A DNA stretch of 13,735 bases from an uncultured Erysipelotrichaceae bacterium (GCA_902796525.1 CADBPB010000021.1:1-13735), one strand, 5' to 3'; counted from the first letter of the stretch, positions 1 through 8,103 are shown. The notes: a model not told the origin generated them from the letters alone. Made by a program: numbers and translations.

Positions 1-2376
1 CAGTTCGCTCTTGTATTCGGTCTCATTGAACAGATAGTCGGCCAGTGGAGCTTCGTTCATCAGGCTGTGGACATCGACCATTTCCAGTGCCTTGTTTCCG
101 CCCTTACCCGGACATTCGGCAGCACACAGACCGCAGCCGACACAGTTGTCAGGAGAAACCTGGATACGGAACTTGTAGTTCTCGGCGCCCTTGCCCATAG
201 CCTGAATCGTAGCGAATTCCATCGGAGCGTTCTTGACTTCTTCTTCCGTCAAAGCGAACTGACGGATCGTCGCATGCGGACATACGAAGGAACAGAATCC
301 GCACTGGATACAGTTGTCAGGATTCCACTTCGGTACATAGGAAGCGATATTTCGATGTTCCGCATAGGAAACGTTGTTTCTCATCGTTCCATCGAGAACG
401 CCATATTTCGTGAAAGCGGAAACCGGCATATCGTAACCGGACAGGGTATCGAAGCCCTGAACGAATTCATCGAAGTATTCGTCGCCTGTCTTCTCAACTT
501 CGAATTTGGAAGGAAGATCCGCCCATTCTGGCTTGACTTCGACTTCGACCAGACCGGCTTTACCGGCGTCGATCGCTTTCCAGTTCATTTCGACGACATC
601 GTCGCCTTTCTTGCCGTAGGATTTCTTGGCGGCGGCTTTCATCAGATCAAGTGCCTGATCATAAGGCATGATCTGCTCGTTCAAAGCGAAGAACGCAGAT
701 TGCAGCGTGGTATTGGTTCTTCTGCCCATACCGATCTCGTTACAGATCTTGGTTGCGTTGATGATATAGAATTTCGCTTTTTTCTTTGCCAGCTGGACTT
801 TCATCCTGTTCGGCAGATAGTCGCCGATCTTATCGGCATCGATGGTCGTATTCAGCAGGAAGGTACCGCCGTCTTTCAGGCCGGCAGTGACATCATACTT
901 CAGGACATAGGAATCCAGCGAGCAGGATACGAAATCGGCGTTATTGATGTAATAGGTGCTTCTGATCGGATCCGGTCCGAAACGCAGGTGAGATCTCGTG
1001 ACGCCGCCTGCTTTTCTTGAGTCGTACTGGAAATAAGCCTGGGCATACTGATCGGTATTATCGCCGATGATCTTCACCGAGTTCTTGTTGGCACCGACGG
1101 TACCATCGGAACCGAGACCCCAGAACAGGCATGAAGTATAGGTGCCGTCGATCTTGAAATCAGGATCGACATCCAGCGACAGATGTGTGACATCATCGTT
1201 GATACCGATCGTGAATTCTTCTTTCGGAGCATCTTTTGCCAGTTCGTCATAGACAGCTTTGATCTGGTTCGGAGCGGTATCCTTGGAAGCGATACCGTAA
1301 CGACCGCCGATTAGCTTGATGTCGCAGTCTTTCAGAACGCTTAAGACATCGAGATACAGAGGTTCTCTGGTACCGATTTCTTTGGTTCTGTCGAGAACAG
1401 CGATCTTCTTGACGGTCTTAGGCAAAACATTGAATAAGTATTTAGCGCTGAACGGTCTGTAAAGATGAACAGAGATAACGCCAACTTTTTCGCCTTTTGC
1501 GGTCAGCGCATCGATGACTTCCTTGATCGTTTCAACGACGGAACCCATCGCGATGATGATGCGTTCCGCATCCGGAGCGCCATAGTAAGTGAAAGGCTTG
1601 TAGTCTCTGCCGGTATGGGCAGAAATCTCTTTCATGTAATCGTTGACGATATCCGGAACCTTCGCAAAGTGTTCATTCTGCGCTTCTCTGGTCTGGAATA
1701 CGACGTCATCGTTTTCGGCCCCGCCTCTGGTGACGGCATTGCCATGCGGATTCAGAGCGTTGTCTCTGAATCTCTTTAAAGCATCGGTATCCAGCAGTGA
1801 TCTCAGATAATCATAATCCATGACTTCGACTTTCTGGATCTCATGAGAGGTACGGAAACCGTCGAAGAAATGCATGAACGGAACGCTTGCCTTGATCGCG
1901 GACAGATGAGCAACGCCGGCAAGATCCATCGCTTCCTGGACGGAATTCGAGCAAAGCATGCAGATACCCGTCTGTCTTGCGGCATAGATGTCTTCATGAT
2001 CGCCGAAAATCGACAGAGCGCTTGTAGCCAGCGCACGTGCTGCAACATGTACGACACCAGGCAGCAATTCGCCTGCCCATTTGTACATATTCGGAATCAT
2101 CAGCAGTAATCCTTGCGAAGCGGTGAATGTCGTAGCCAAAGCTCCGCCCTGCAAAGTACCATGGACGGCACCGGCAGCGCCAGCTTCTGACTGCATTTCC
2201 GCAACTTTTACGATATTGCCGAAGATGTTTTCTCTCTTGGCAGTTGCCCAAGCATCCACGACTTCCGCCATCGTTGAAGACGGAGTGATAGGATAAATGG
2301 CAGCAACATCGGTAAAGGCATACGCGCAATGAGCGGCAGCGGTATTACCATCCATTGATTGGAAAGTTTTGCCCAT
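1..2376 (-). CDS. nifJ: Pyruvate:ferredoxin (flavodoxin) oxidoreductase, N-terminal two thirds (runs off the window)
   Basis: This enzyme oxidatively decarboxylates pyruvate to acetyl-CoA and CO2 and passes electrons to ferredoxin or flavodoxin in the cytoplasm; it is a core enzyme of anaerobes. I translated 792 codons without a stop, from ATG at 2376 to the window edge. The N-terminal pyruvate-binding domain shows YPITPSS with Thr31, EMQSEAGAAG with Glu64, and HVAARA with Arg114, which match active-site positions known from the Desulfovibrio africanus enzyme. Two [4Fe-4S] ferredoxin motifs follow: CIQCGFCSFVCP (Cys689, 692, 695, 699) and CVGCGLCAAECP (Cys745, 748, 751, 755). The family is about 1170-1200 residues, so the missing 380-400 residues should carry the thiamine-diphosphate domain and the cysteines of the third cluster. 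The gene has its own strong ribosome binding site and follows a terminator, so it is probably an independent unit. The family call is very secure; direct confirmation of the C-terminal domain is not possible here. Confidence 0.97.
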   Translation of the reverse strand, partial: MGKTFQSMDGNTAAAHCAYAFTDVAAIYPITPSSTMAEVVDAWATAKRENIFGNIVKVAEMQSEAGAAGAVHGTLQGGALATTFTASQGLLLMIPNMYKWAGELLPGVVHVAARALATSALSIFGDHEDIYAARQTGICMLCSNSVQEAMDLAGVAHLSAIKASVPFMHFFDGFRTSHEIQKVEVMDYDYLRSLLDTDALKRFRDNALNPHGNAVTRGGAENDDVVFQTREAQNEHFAKVPDIVNDYMKEISAHTGRDYKPFTYYGAPDAERIIIAMGSVVETIKEVIDALTAKGEKVGVISVHLYRPFSAKYLFNVLPKTVKKIAVLDRTKEIGTREPLYLDVLSVLKDCDIKLIGGRYGIASKDTAPNQIKAVYDELAKDAPKEEFTIGINDDVTHLSLDVDPDFKIDGTYTSCLFWGLGSDGTVGANKNSVKIIGDNTDQYAQAYFQYDSRKAGGVTRSHLRFGPDPIRSTYYINNADFVSCSLDSYVLKYDVTAGLKDGGTFLLNTTIDADKIGDYLPNRMKVQLAKKKAKFYIINATKICNEIGMGRRTNTTLQSAFFALNEQIMPYDQALDLMKAAAKKSYGKKGDDVVEMNWKAIDAGKAGLVEVEVKPEWADLPSKFEVEKTGDEYFDEFVQGFDTLSGYDMPVSAFTKYGVLDGTMRNNVSYAEHRNIASYVPKWNPDNCIQCGFCSFVCPHATIRQFALTEEEVKNAPMEFATIQAMGKGAENYKFRIQVSPDNCVGCGLCAAECPGKGGNKALEMVDVHSLMNEAPLADYLFNETEYKSEL

Positions 2377-2385
2377 ATTAAAAAT

Positions 2386-2393
2386 CTCCTCCT
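2386..2393 (-). promoter_or_regulatory. Strong Shine-Dalgarno of nifJ
   Basis: The minus strand reads AGGAGGAG here, 9 nt before the ATG at 2376. It is a near-perfect anti-16S match and fixes the nifJ start. Confidence 0.85.
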
Positions 2394-2402
2394 AGCGATT
2401 TT

Positions 2403-2408
2403 CTTATA
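2403..2408 (-). promoter_or_regulatory. Candidate -10 box for nifJ
   Basis: The minus strand reads TATAAG (5/6 match to TATAAT), just downstream of the terminator and about 9 nt before the Shine-Dalgarno. I see no convincing -35 hexamer 16-18 nt upstream, because that stretch lies inside the terminator stem. Either the promoter is weak or activator-dependent, or the true promoter overlaps the hairpin. If this -10 is used, the 5' leader is only about 20-25 nt. Confidence 0.3.
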
Positions 2409-2412
2409 ACCT

Positions 2413-2465
2413 AAAATAAAAGACATTTATTAATGATTTCGTGGTAAATCAGCAAATAAATGTCT
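2413..2465 (-). terminator. Nested-stem intrinsic terminator after the PASTA-like gene
   Basis: On the minus strand an 11-bp perfect stem pairs AGACATTTATT (2455-2465) with AATAAATGTCT (2421-2431). It encloses a second perfect 6-bp stem, TGATTT/AAATCA (2446-2451 with 2434-2439), capped by a 6-base loop. A T-rich run, TTTATTTT, follows at 2413-2420. It lies 18 bp past the stop codon of the PASTA-like gene. The outer stem is AT-rich, so efficiency is uncertain, but length, symmetry, T-tract and position fit an intrinsic terminator separating this operon from nifJ. Confidence 0.8.
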
Positions 2466-2482
2466 TGCGTTTACAATTCGGA

Positions 2483-4312
2483 TCAGTTATCGATTTCGTT
2501 GACGATGTAGATCTTGATCGGCGTGCTTACCGGATATTTGCCTGAGGCATAGGATTCATCGCCGTTTACGGTTATTTTAGTGATCTGTCCCTTGCTTAAC
2601 GATGATTTGACAGGAACATACTCGACACTAGTGAATACGGAGAACGGTCCGTTTTTCAGATTCGTTTTCGTCGTATCGAAATCGTTTCCGGTATAGTCCA
2701 TGTAATACTGCGGACGCAGTATGGAAGCGGTCTGTTCCGGTGCAGGCCCGGTGGATACCTTATAATCGACGGATGAGCCTTTGTTGAAATAACCGGTATC
2801 GTTGGAGATGATCGAACCGGAAGCGATGCTGGAAGAACTGGCTTCGGTGCGGTTACCCGCTTTCAAGCCATTGTTCTGCAGGAAAGAGAGGAATTCGCTT
2901 TCCGTCTTTCCGGCATAGCTTGTCACGTTGATGCGCTCATCTTTTCCTAAAGAAGTCTTGTACTTGATCGTCGTGCCTTTCACGAATCTTCCGGTATCAT
3001 AGGAAATGACGCTTCCAGCCGGATAGTCGTTAGAATATTCCTGTCCGCTGCGTGAATACTTCATCCCCAGATCTGTCAGATAATCGATCAGATCGCTTTC
3101 CGGCTTTCCGATATAGGCGTTTCCGACTTCTACCATGTCTTCCGGAGAAGCCTTACCCAACGATAAGCCGTAACGGATGCTTTCATCGACTTCATAAGTA
3201 CCGGAACCGTGCCAGACGATCAGTCCTTTGGCGATCGTATCCGAATATTCGTCAGTATCGCTGTCATGGTACGGTTTCAGTTTCAGATCGGTGGTCGCTT
3301 TTTCAAATTCATCGGCTGTTTTGCCGATATAGGTACCAGGTTTGATTTCAATTCCGTCTTCCTTTTTGCCTAAGGACAGTCCGTAATTGAATACTTCATC
3401 TACGACATAGGAACCGGAACCGTGCCAGATGATCTTGCCTTTGGCGATATCATCCGAGTATTCATCCCGTTCCGTTTTGTGATTCGGCTTCAGTTTCAGT
3501 TCTTTCGCTTTGGCGATGAATTCCTCTTCCGTTTTACCTATATAATCTCCAGATTTAACGATGATCTCGTTTTCATTGACACCCTTTGAGATGCCATACG
3601 AAATCTTTTCGTTCTTTTCATAATTGCCGGACCCATGCCAAACGATGTTTCCCTCTTTAACATTTGAACTGAAAGAATCGCGGTCGGTATTATGGAACGG
3701 AACCAGTCCGAGCTCCTTGACCGCTTTTTCGAATTCACTGACAGATTTGCCAATGTATCTACCATATTCCACGATGATGGAATCTTCAGGCTTGCTTTCT
3801 TCTTTCTTGGAACCGGAAGACAGATAGACTTTTACAGGCGTATCCGCATAAATATGATCCAAAGGTTCGATCCGGATGACGATCCCCTTTTCGACCGTCG
3901 CGCTTTCTTCTTCGATATACGATACATCCGTCAATCCGTTTTTAGAAGCCCATTTCTCGATTTCCAGACGTGTCGTATTCTGGTCGATCATCGGACGGTC
4001 GATGCTTTCGATAAGACCGGAAGATATCTTGAATGCGATCTCGCCTTTCAATACTTCTCCTGCCGCGACAGACTGGTAAAAGACTTTGTCTTTCTCGACA
4101 TCTTTTGTCGGTTCATATGTGACCTTGCAGGCATATCGCGGATTCAAGGTACTGCACCATTCATATAGTTCGCTTGCCTGATGATTGATAAAATCAATGG
4201 ATTTTACTTTTTGGGTATCTTTGTAATACTGGAAGCCTAAAAGTCCGTCAGCCGCCAGCGTCAATACCAGTATCATTATTGTGAAGATGTTGAATCTTTT
4301 ATTGTTTTGCAT
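2483..4312 (-). CDS. Membrane-anchored protein made of PASTA-like repeats (stand-alone, no kinase or penicillin-binding domain)
   Basis: This is probably an extracytoplasmic protein that binds peptidoglycan. Residues 7-27 form one hydrophobic segment after a short basic N-terminus, giving a membrane anchor or uncleaved signal. The rest, about residues 33-606, is a string of roughly eight repeats of about 65-71 residues. Each has the PASTA-type pattern YIGKS..EF..A...LGL, an S....G.I turn, and a final Y..S.G strand. Repeats at about 179-249, 250-320 and 321-391 are the most alike and share a VWHGSG or IWHGSG core; the outer ones are degenerate. Cys53 and Cys62 could form a disulfide. PASTA domains usually sit on Ser/Thr kinases or penicillin-binding proteins, and neither catalytic domain is present. 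The start is set by AAGGAG inside the end of the glucosaminidase gene, whose stop is 1 bp upstream, so the two are co-translated. The family assignment is by pattern only; function is inferred from the neighbour and the family. Confidence 0.75.
   Translation of the reverse strand: MQNNKRFNIFTIMILVLTLAADGLLGFQYYKDTQKVKSIDFINHQASELYEWCSTLNPRYACKVTYEPTKDVEKDKVFYQSVAAGEVLKGEIAFKISSGLIESIDRPMIDQNTTRLEIEKWASKNGLTDVSYIEEESATVEKGIVIRIEPLDHIYADTPVKVYLSSGSKKEESKPEDSIIVEYGRYIGKSVSEFEKAVKELGLVPFHNTDRDSFSSNVKEGNIVWHGSGNYEKNEKISYGISKGVNENEIIVKSGDYIGKTEEEFIAKAKELKLKPNHKTERDEYSDDIAKGKIIWHGSGSYVVDEVFNYGLSLGKKEDGIEIKPGTYIGKTADEFEKATTDLKLKPYHDSDTDEYSDTIAKGLIVWHGSGTYEVDESIRYGLSLGKASPEDMVEVGNAYIGKPESDLIDYLTDLGMKYSRSGQEYSNDYPAGSVISYDTGRFVKGTTIKYKTSLGKDERINVTSYAGKTESEFLSFLQNNGLKAGNRTEASSSSIASGSIISNDTGYFNKGSSVDYKVSTGPAPEQTASILRPQYYMDYTGNDFDTTKTNLKNGPFSVFTSVEYVPVKSSLSKGQITKITVNGDESYASGKYPVSTPIKIYIVNEIDN
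3140..3778 (-). repeat. Three 213-bp in-gene repeats encoding WHGSG-type PASTA-like units
   Basis: Codons 179-391 of the PASTA-like gene form three consecutive 71-codon units (3566-3778, 3353-3565, 3140-3352). The WHGSG core recurs at residues 225-229, 296-300 and 367-371, exactly 71 residues apart. The DNA is also visibly similar at these cores (ccggaaccgtgccag on the plus strand in at least two copies), which suggests fairly recent tandem duplication. Confidence 0.85.
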
Positions 4313-4313
4313 C

Positions 4314-6926
4314 TTAATCTCCTTCCGGATGCTGCACTTGAAGCAGCATCCTGGCTCTGACTTGATCTGTCAGGAAGATGGTTTTCAGTCTGCCTATATC
4401 CAGTTGCGGATAGCTGTCATTATAAAGGTTTGTCAGTTCTACAAGATCGCGTTTATCGCCATTGATGATTTCCAGGATCAGCTTATATGTTCCATCAAGT
4501 TCATCCAAAGGAACTTCCGCGCTGTAACAGATCTTGTCCATGTTATAGTTCGAATGATAGAAGGACTGGAAATCAAATTCGCAGGCATGTGTCGTCGTAG
4601 CTGCTTTGACCGTTTCGTTTTCACTGACCAGATAGAGGTTATGGATGATATTCTGGTCATAGTTAAGATAATAGATCATGCCCACGCCATCGATCTTCAT
4701 CAGATCATTATCATAACTGACCGTATCGACGGTTGCCAGCGAGGAACGCAACGAAGGCTTGCTGACGGTACCGTGATCCAGACCGTCATGGCAGATATCC
4801 AGTTCCAGCCGATAAGCATAAATATCGTTGACTTTTAGTACGTAGCTATACGAATCAGAATTCTGGAAATGAAAGCTGAGTGCCGGGTCGGAACTTCTTA
4901 AAACGGATTCTTTCGACATTTCGTGGTGTTTCGTTACCAGTTTGAAGAGATATGATCCTTCCGGAAGATCGCTTAGATCTACTTTTGCAGTAAAACCTGC
5001 ATAGCTGTAATCATGTCCGTCATTCAGGTCGAACCAGCTGCTGTCTATATTAATGCACGCAACGGATTTCACTTTGCTGCCATTGGACATATCATATACA
5101 TTCAATGTATGAAGATCTGAAGCATCTTCATTGAAATCGTAATTGGTGATCAGTCCGATACCGCTGATCGTAAGCTGTTGATCTGCAAGAAGTATGCCAT
5201 CGATGACCGTCAATGGATCATGGTTCGCCGTATCAACCGGCGGTTCTTCGATCACCGGCGCTTCGAAATGTCTTCCATATAAGAGTTCGACATTATCAGT
5301 AGCGATATAACCAACGGATCGGTCGAAATTGTAAGGAATCAAACCATCATCGGTACAGATGTTTCCGTTGACGACGGCATTTGTCGAGGCGATCATAAAA
5401 CGATTCACATCGAATTCCTGTTTATATACGACAACAGTAAGATCTTTCTGGTAATGCGAACCGAATCGTCCGGTATAAAGGATGCCGTTACCGTCTTTTG
5501 TTTTATAGATCGGCGGATCCCAGGCGATATTGGAATCATATAATACATCGTTGTAGTTGTTTTTGACGAAACCGAGGATGTATTTGTCATAATCCTTCAG
5601 CTTTCCGTTGTTTCCTCCGGCATGTTTGTCGATCGCATAAGCAATGGATGCGATCTTCATGCCCCAGTAAGGATCGGAAGCGTACTGGACATTGATTCCC
5701 GAGCCTTTGTTGCCGACGCACGATCCGAAATAACGGCGGTTCGTATAATCCAGGAACCAGTTCAGATTCCGTCCCATCTGTTCGTTGACGCAAACCTGGA
5801 CGCTTGAAAAGTAAGATGCGTTGTTTGGCGAATCATCGTATGCAGACCAGCCGAAAAGATTGTTTCGATTTGTCGCATATCCGGAAGTGCCATAGGCCGA
5901 TTCCAGGCAGGCCATCGCATAGACGATCAAGGCGTTGCAGCCGTAGGTATTTTGTGCATCGATAAATGCGCTTCCCTGTCCGTTCATGACGCTGCTGCTT
6001 CCTTTGACCGACTTCAGATAGCTGTCAAAAACAGATGATGAAATATCGGTTTTCGAACGCAACGGCAGAAACTGATAATAGTTGTAACAGGTTGCTACAA
6101 GATTCGTCATGGCCGGATCCGAATAGAAGCGGATCCCGTCATCGGAATAGTATTTCTTGTCTGCCTTCATACCGGCATCCAGATAATGCTTTGCGTTATC
6201 GACACGAAGAGAATAGCTCAAAGCATCGTTTCCATTGATTCCGCTCTTCGGATAAGCACGGTAATAATGAAAGACCAGGTCGGTATAGGAACCGTTCTGT
6301 TCGATCATGAAGTAGGAACGGTGCGTTTTCACCAAGAACGGATCTTCGTTTTCGTAGGTGTTTCGTCCGCCCAGCCAGATCGGAATATCGTTATCGATAA
6401 ACTTGTCGGGAACCAGATCGGTGTATTCCAGATCGGTATAGCCTTCAAAGCCGTTCATATTGACCCGGATATAGCCTTTTCCGGCCGGAGCGATATCATA
6501 GGTGCTGGCTCCGCAGGTTTTGATATAGGTCATTTCATAATGATTGGCGATATAGGTATTCTTGTATAAAGTGCTGTTTCTGTCGGAAGGATTCTGTATC
6601 AGATACATCGTAGAAGAATTTCTCCTTCCCGGGTAGGTATAGGCAAGTCCGCTGTTCATCGCAACGATCCTGCTGGGAGAATAGGATTTGGAATATCTGA
6701 CGACATAATCCTTGTTGGTTTTCATCTCAGATTTTGCTGAAGAAAACGAATCGTGGCATGAGATCTTCGAAAACGATCCATCATCATTGATGTATGATAC
6801 TTCAAACTGGCTGGCCGGGCATCCCATCGCATAATAGGAATCGGCATGTACGCTGAAAATGTCGCTCTTTGGCATCAGGGCGAGGATCAGCAGCACAGTC
6901 ATGATGATCGATGCGTTTCTTTTCAC
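4314..6926 (-). CDS. Secreted multidomain endo-beta-N-acetylglucosaminidase (GH73 type)
   Basis: This is a probable peptidoglycan hydrolase, cutting the glycan strand after N-acetylglucosamine outside the membrane. Residues 1-29 are a signal peptide (basic start, hydrophobic core, VHA-D cleavage site). Residues of about 35-175 form an unrecognised N-terminal region and about 190-275 may be SH3-like. The glucosaminidase domain spans about 295-440. It includes CLESAYGTSGYATNRNNLFG, in which Glu342 fits the GH73 catalytic glutamate and NLFG the substrate cleft, and WGMKIASIAYAIDKHAG at its end. Residues of about 470-550 could be another SH3-like module. Two related beta-rich modules follow at about 571-670 and 731-825. 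The start is a GTG preceded by GGAG, 3 bp after the upstream gene; an ATG eight codons later would cut into the signal peptide. No LPXTG or lipobox is seen, so retention on the wall may depend on the C-terminal modules. The enzyme class is fairly secure; the exact bond cut is inferred. Confidence 0.88.
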   Translation of the reverse strand: MKRNASIIMTVLLILALMPKSDIFSVHADSYYAMGCPASQFEVSYINDDGSFSKISCHDSFSSAKSEMKTNKDYVVRYSKSYSPSRIVAMNSGLAYTYPGRRNSSTMYLIQNPSDRNSTLYKNTYIANHYEMTYIKTCGASTYDIAPAGKGYIRVNMNGFEGYTDLEYTDLVPDKFIDNDIPIWLGGRNTYENEDPFLVKTHRSYFMIEQNGSYTDLVFHYYRAYPKSGINGNDALSYSLRVDNAKHYLDAGMKADKKYYSDDGIRFYSDPAMTNLVATCYNYYQFLPLRSKTDISSSVFDSYLKSVKGSSSVMNGQGSAFIDAQNTYGCNALIVYAMACLESAYGTSGYATNRNNLFGWSAYDDSPNNASYFSSVQVCVNEQMGRNLNWFLDYTNRRYFGSCVGNKGSGINVQYASDPYWGMKIASIAYAIDKHAGGNNGKLKDYDKYILGFVKNNYNDVLYDSNIAWDPPIYKTKDGNGILYTGRFGSHYQKDLTVVVYKQEFDVNRFMIASTNAVVNGNICTDDGLIPYNFDRSVGYIATDNVELLYGRHFEAPVIEEPPVDTANHDPLTVIDGILLADQQLTISGIGLITNYDFNEDASDLHTLNVYDMSNGSKVKSVACINIDSSWFDLNDGHDYSYAGFTAKVDLSDLPEGSYLFKLVTKHHEMSKESVLRSSDPALSFHFQNSDSYSYVLKVNDIYAYRLELDICHDGLDHGTVSKPSLRSSLATVDTVSYDNDLMKIDGVGMIYYLNYDQNIIHNLYLVSENETVKAATTTHACEFDFQSFYHSNYNMDKICYSAEVPLDELDGTYKLILEIINGDKRDLVELTNLYNDSYPQLDIGRLKTIFLTDQVRARMLLQVQHPEGD

Positions 6927-6929
6927 GTT

Positions 6930-7886
6930 CTACTCCAGGATCGTCGGGATCTTTATCCAGTCGTCGCTATTGTCGAATTTAAGCATCAGAAAACCGTTGA
7001 AATCAGGGTTGTCGCCGATGATGGCTGTTTCAAAGAAGAGCGCCCCATTATCTCCGGTCACGAGTTCCTTTTTCAGACAGTTTCGGATCTTTTCAGATTC
7101 GTAGGATTCATCCATGCAAGGGATCACATCTCCATTGCTTTCTCTGACGAAATTGGCCTCGACGATCTTCAGTTTCGAGGCGCTTTCTTCGACATAGATC
7201 TTGAAGGTATAGACGTTCATCGTAGAAGGAACCTGATAGTCTTCGCCATTATGCAGCATCATGGTCGATATGGAACTTGAGGATACTTTGACAGAAGCAT
7301 CGCCTATTTCGATCTTCTGTTCGGTGTCGAACTTCAGTGATGTGATATCTTTTTTGTTATGGGTCAGATCGAATTCCATCATCGAAGCATCCAGCGCGTT
7401 CAGCAGTCGGAGTGAATAGCTGTCCGTCGTATACGGAATAAACAATCGGCACGTATATTCTTTCTGGTCGGAGACGACAGAAGCGACATAGCCCAGTTTA
7501 TCGGTGCGATATCCTTTTTCATTCAAAGTATTGAGATATTTTGACACGTCGTTCAGATGTATCTTCTCAGATGTCTGCAAATTCTTAAGATCAAAAGAAA
7601 TCGCTTTATCCGATTTGAAAGTCATATCCGCCAGAATGAAATTGAATCCCAGATTGTCGGTATCATCGACGTAGACTTCATAATCATTCAGGTTGATCCG
7701 GATATCATCGTTGGTAGAAACAGGCACAGGATCTGTGATCGGTTGAGGCTTCTCTTTGCCGCCGTTGCTGTCAAATAGCATTTTGAACAGCTGGTACATG
7801 CCAAAAGTCAGAACAGCCAACGCTGCCAGACAAGCCAAAATAAAAATGATCAGCCGATCGATCCTAAGTTTTCTGCGTTCAGCCAT
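6930..7886 (-). CDS. Single-pass membrane protein of unknown function
   Basis: I do not recognise this 318-residue protein. The N-terminus MAERRKLRIDR is basic, then residues of about 13-34 form one transmembrane segment, so positive-inside topology puts the remainder outside the cell. A linker rich in P, T, S and K follows (about 42-55). The rest alternates short beta-type stretches and looks like two beta-sandwich regions, about 56-175 and 185-316. Only two cysteines occur late in the chain (in IPCMDE and NCLKK) and could pair. There are no catalytic motifs that I can name. The start has a good AAAGGAG and overlaps the end of the antitoxin-like gene by 8 bp, and a 3-bp gap separates it from the glucosaminidase gene, so all are translated from one message. 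An accessory or scaffold role for the wall hydrolase is plausible but unproven. Confidence 0.8.
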   Translation of the reverse strand: MAERRKLRIDRLIIFILACLAALAVLTFGMYQLFKMLFDSNGGKEKPQPITDPVPVSTNDDIRINLNDYEVYVDDTDNLGFNFILADMTFKSDKAISFDLKNLQTSEKIHLNDVSKYLNTLNEKGYRTDKLGYVASVVSDQKEYTCRLFIPYTTDSYSLRLLNALDASMMEFDLTHNKKDITSLKFDTEQKIEIGDASVKVSSSSISTMMLHNGEDYQVPSTMNVYTFKIYVEESASKLKIVEANFVRESNGDVIPCMDESYESEKIRNCLKKELVTGDNGALFFETAIIGDNPDFNGFLMLKFDNSDDWIKIPTILE

Positions 7887-8097
7887 TTTTACGCTCCTTT
7901 AAAAGAGCTTCTGCTTCAATAAGCTCTGAAAAACGGGAAATCGGTATGATTGCAGCCATCGGTTCATTGTTTTTGACGACAATACGGATATCGTCATGTC
8001 CCAGTGAACTGATTATTTTAGCTGCTTTCCCCTGATTAAGCTGCGAGATTGGAACCAGCGAATCCAGCACGGTCCCCAATGAAGTCTTGTTTGACAT
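7879..8097 (-). CDS. Phd/YefM-type antitoxin-like small protein, no toxin partner
   Basis: This 72-residue protein has the layout of the Phd/YefM antitoxin fold. VPISQLNQGKAAKI (15-28) matches the usual 'S-D-L-R-..-G-K' opening helix, a short helix follows, and IRIVVKNNEPMAAIIP (37-52) is the typical strand pair. It ends in a charged helix, SRFSELIEAEALLKERK. In the family, the N-terminal part dimerises and binds operator DNA while the C-terminal tail blocks a toxin such as Doc, YoeB or RelE. No such toxin is encoded next to it: the following gene is a 318-residue membrane protein. It heads the envelope operon and overlaps the next gene by 8 bp. No Shine-Dalgarno precedes its ATG, which may be translated leaderless. 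A start a few codons inside (TTG or GTG near codons 6-10) cannot be excluded. I infer a role as autoregulator of the operon. Confidence 0.72.
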   Translation of the reverse strand: MSNKTSLGTVLDSLVPISQLNQGKAAKIISSLGHDDIRIVVKNNEPMAAIIPISRFSELIEAEALLKERKNG

Positions 8098-8103
8098 ACT
8101 TAA

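Noticed and set aside
67..1020. Long plus-strand open frame of 317 codons
   Set aside because: It lies opposite the nifJ coding strand; its translation lacks domain-like character and the minus-strand frame holds clear PFOR motifs.
3140..3778. Possible CRISPR or other non-coding repeat array
   Set aside because: The 213-bp periodicity is in frame and encodes protein repeats; there are no short identical repeats with unique spacers.
7879..7886. Complete toxin-antitoxin pair
   Set aside because: No RelE, YoeB or Doc-like frame is found on either strand beside the antitoxin-like gene; the next gene is a large membrane protein.
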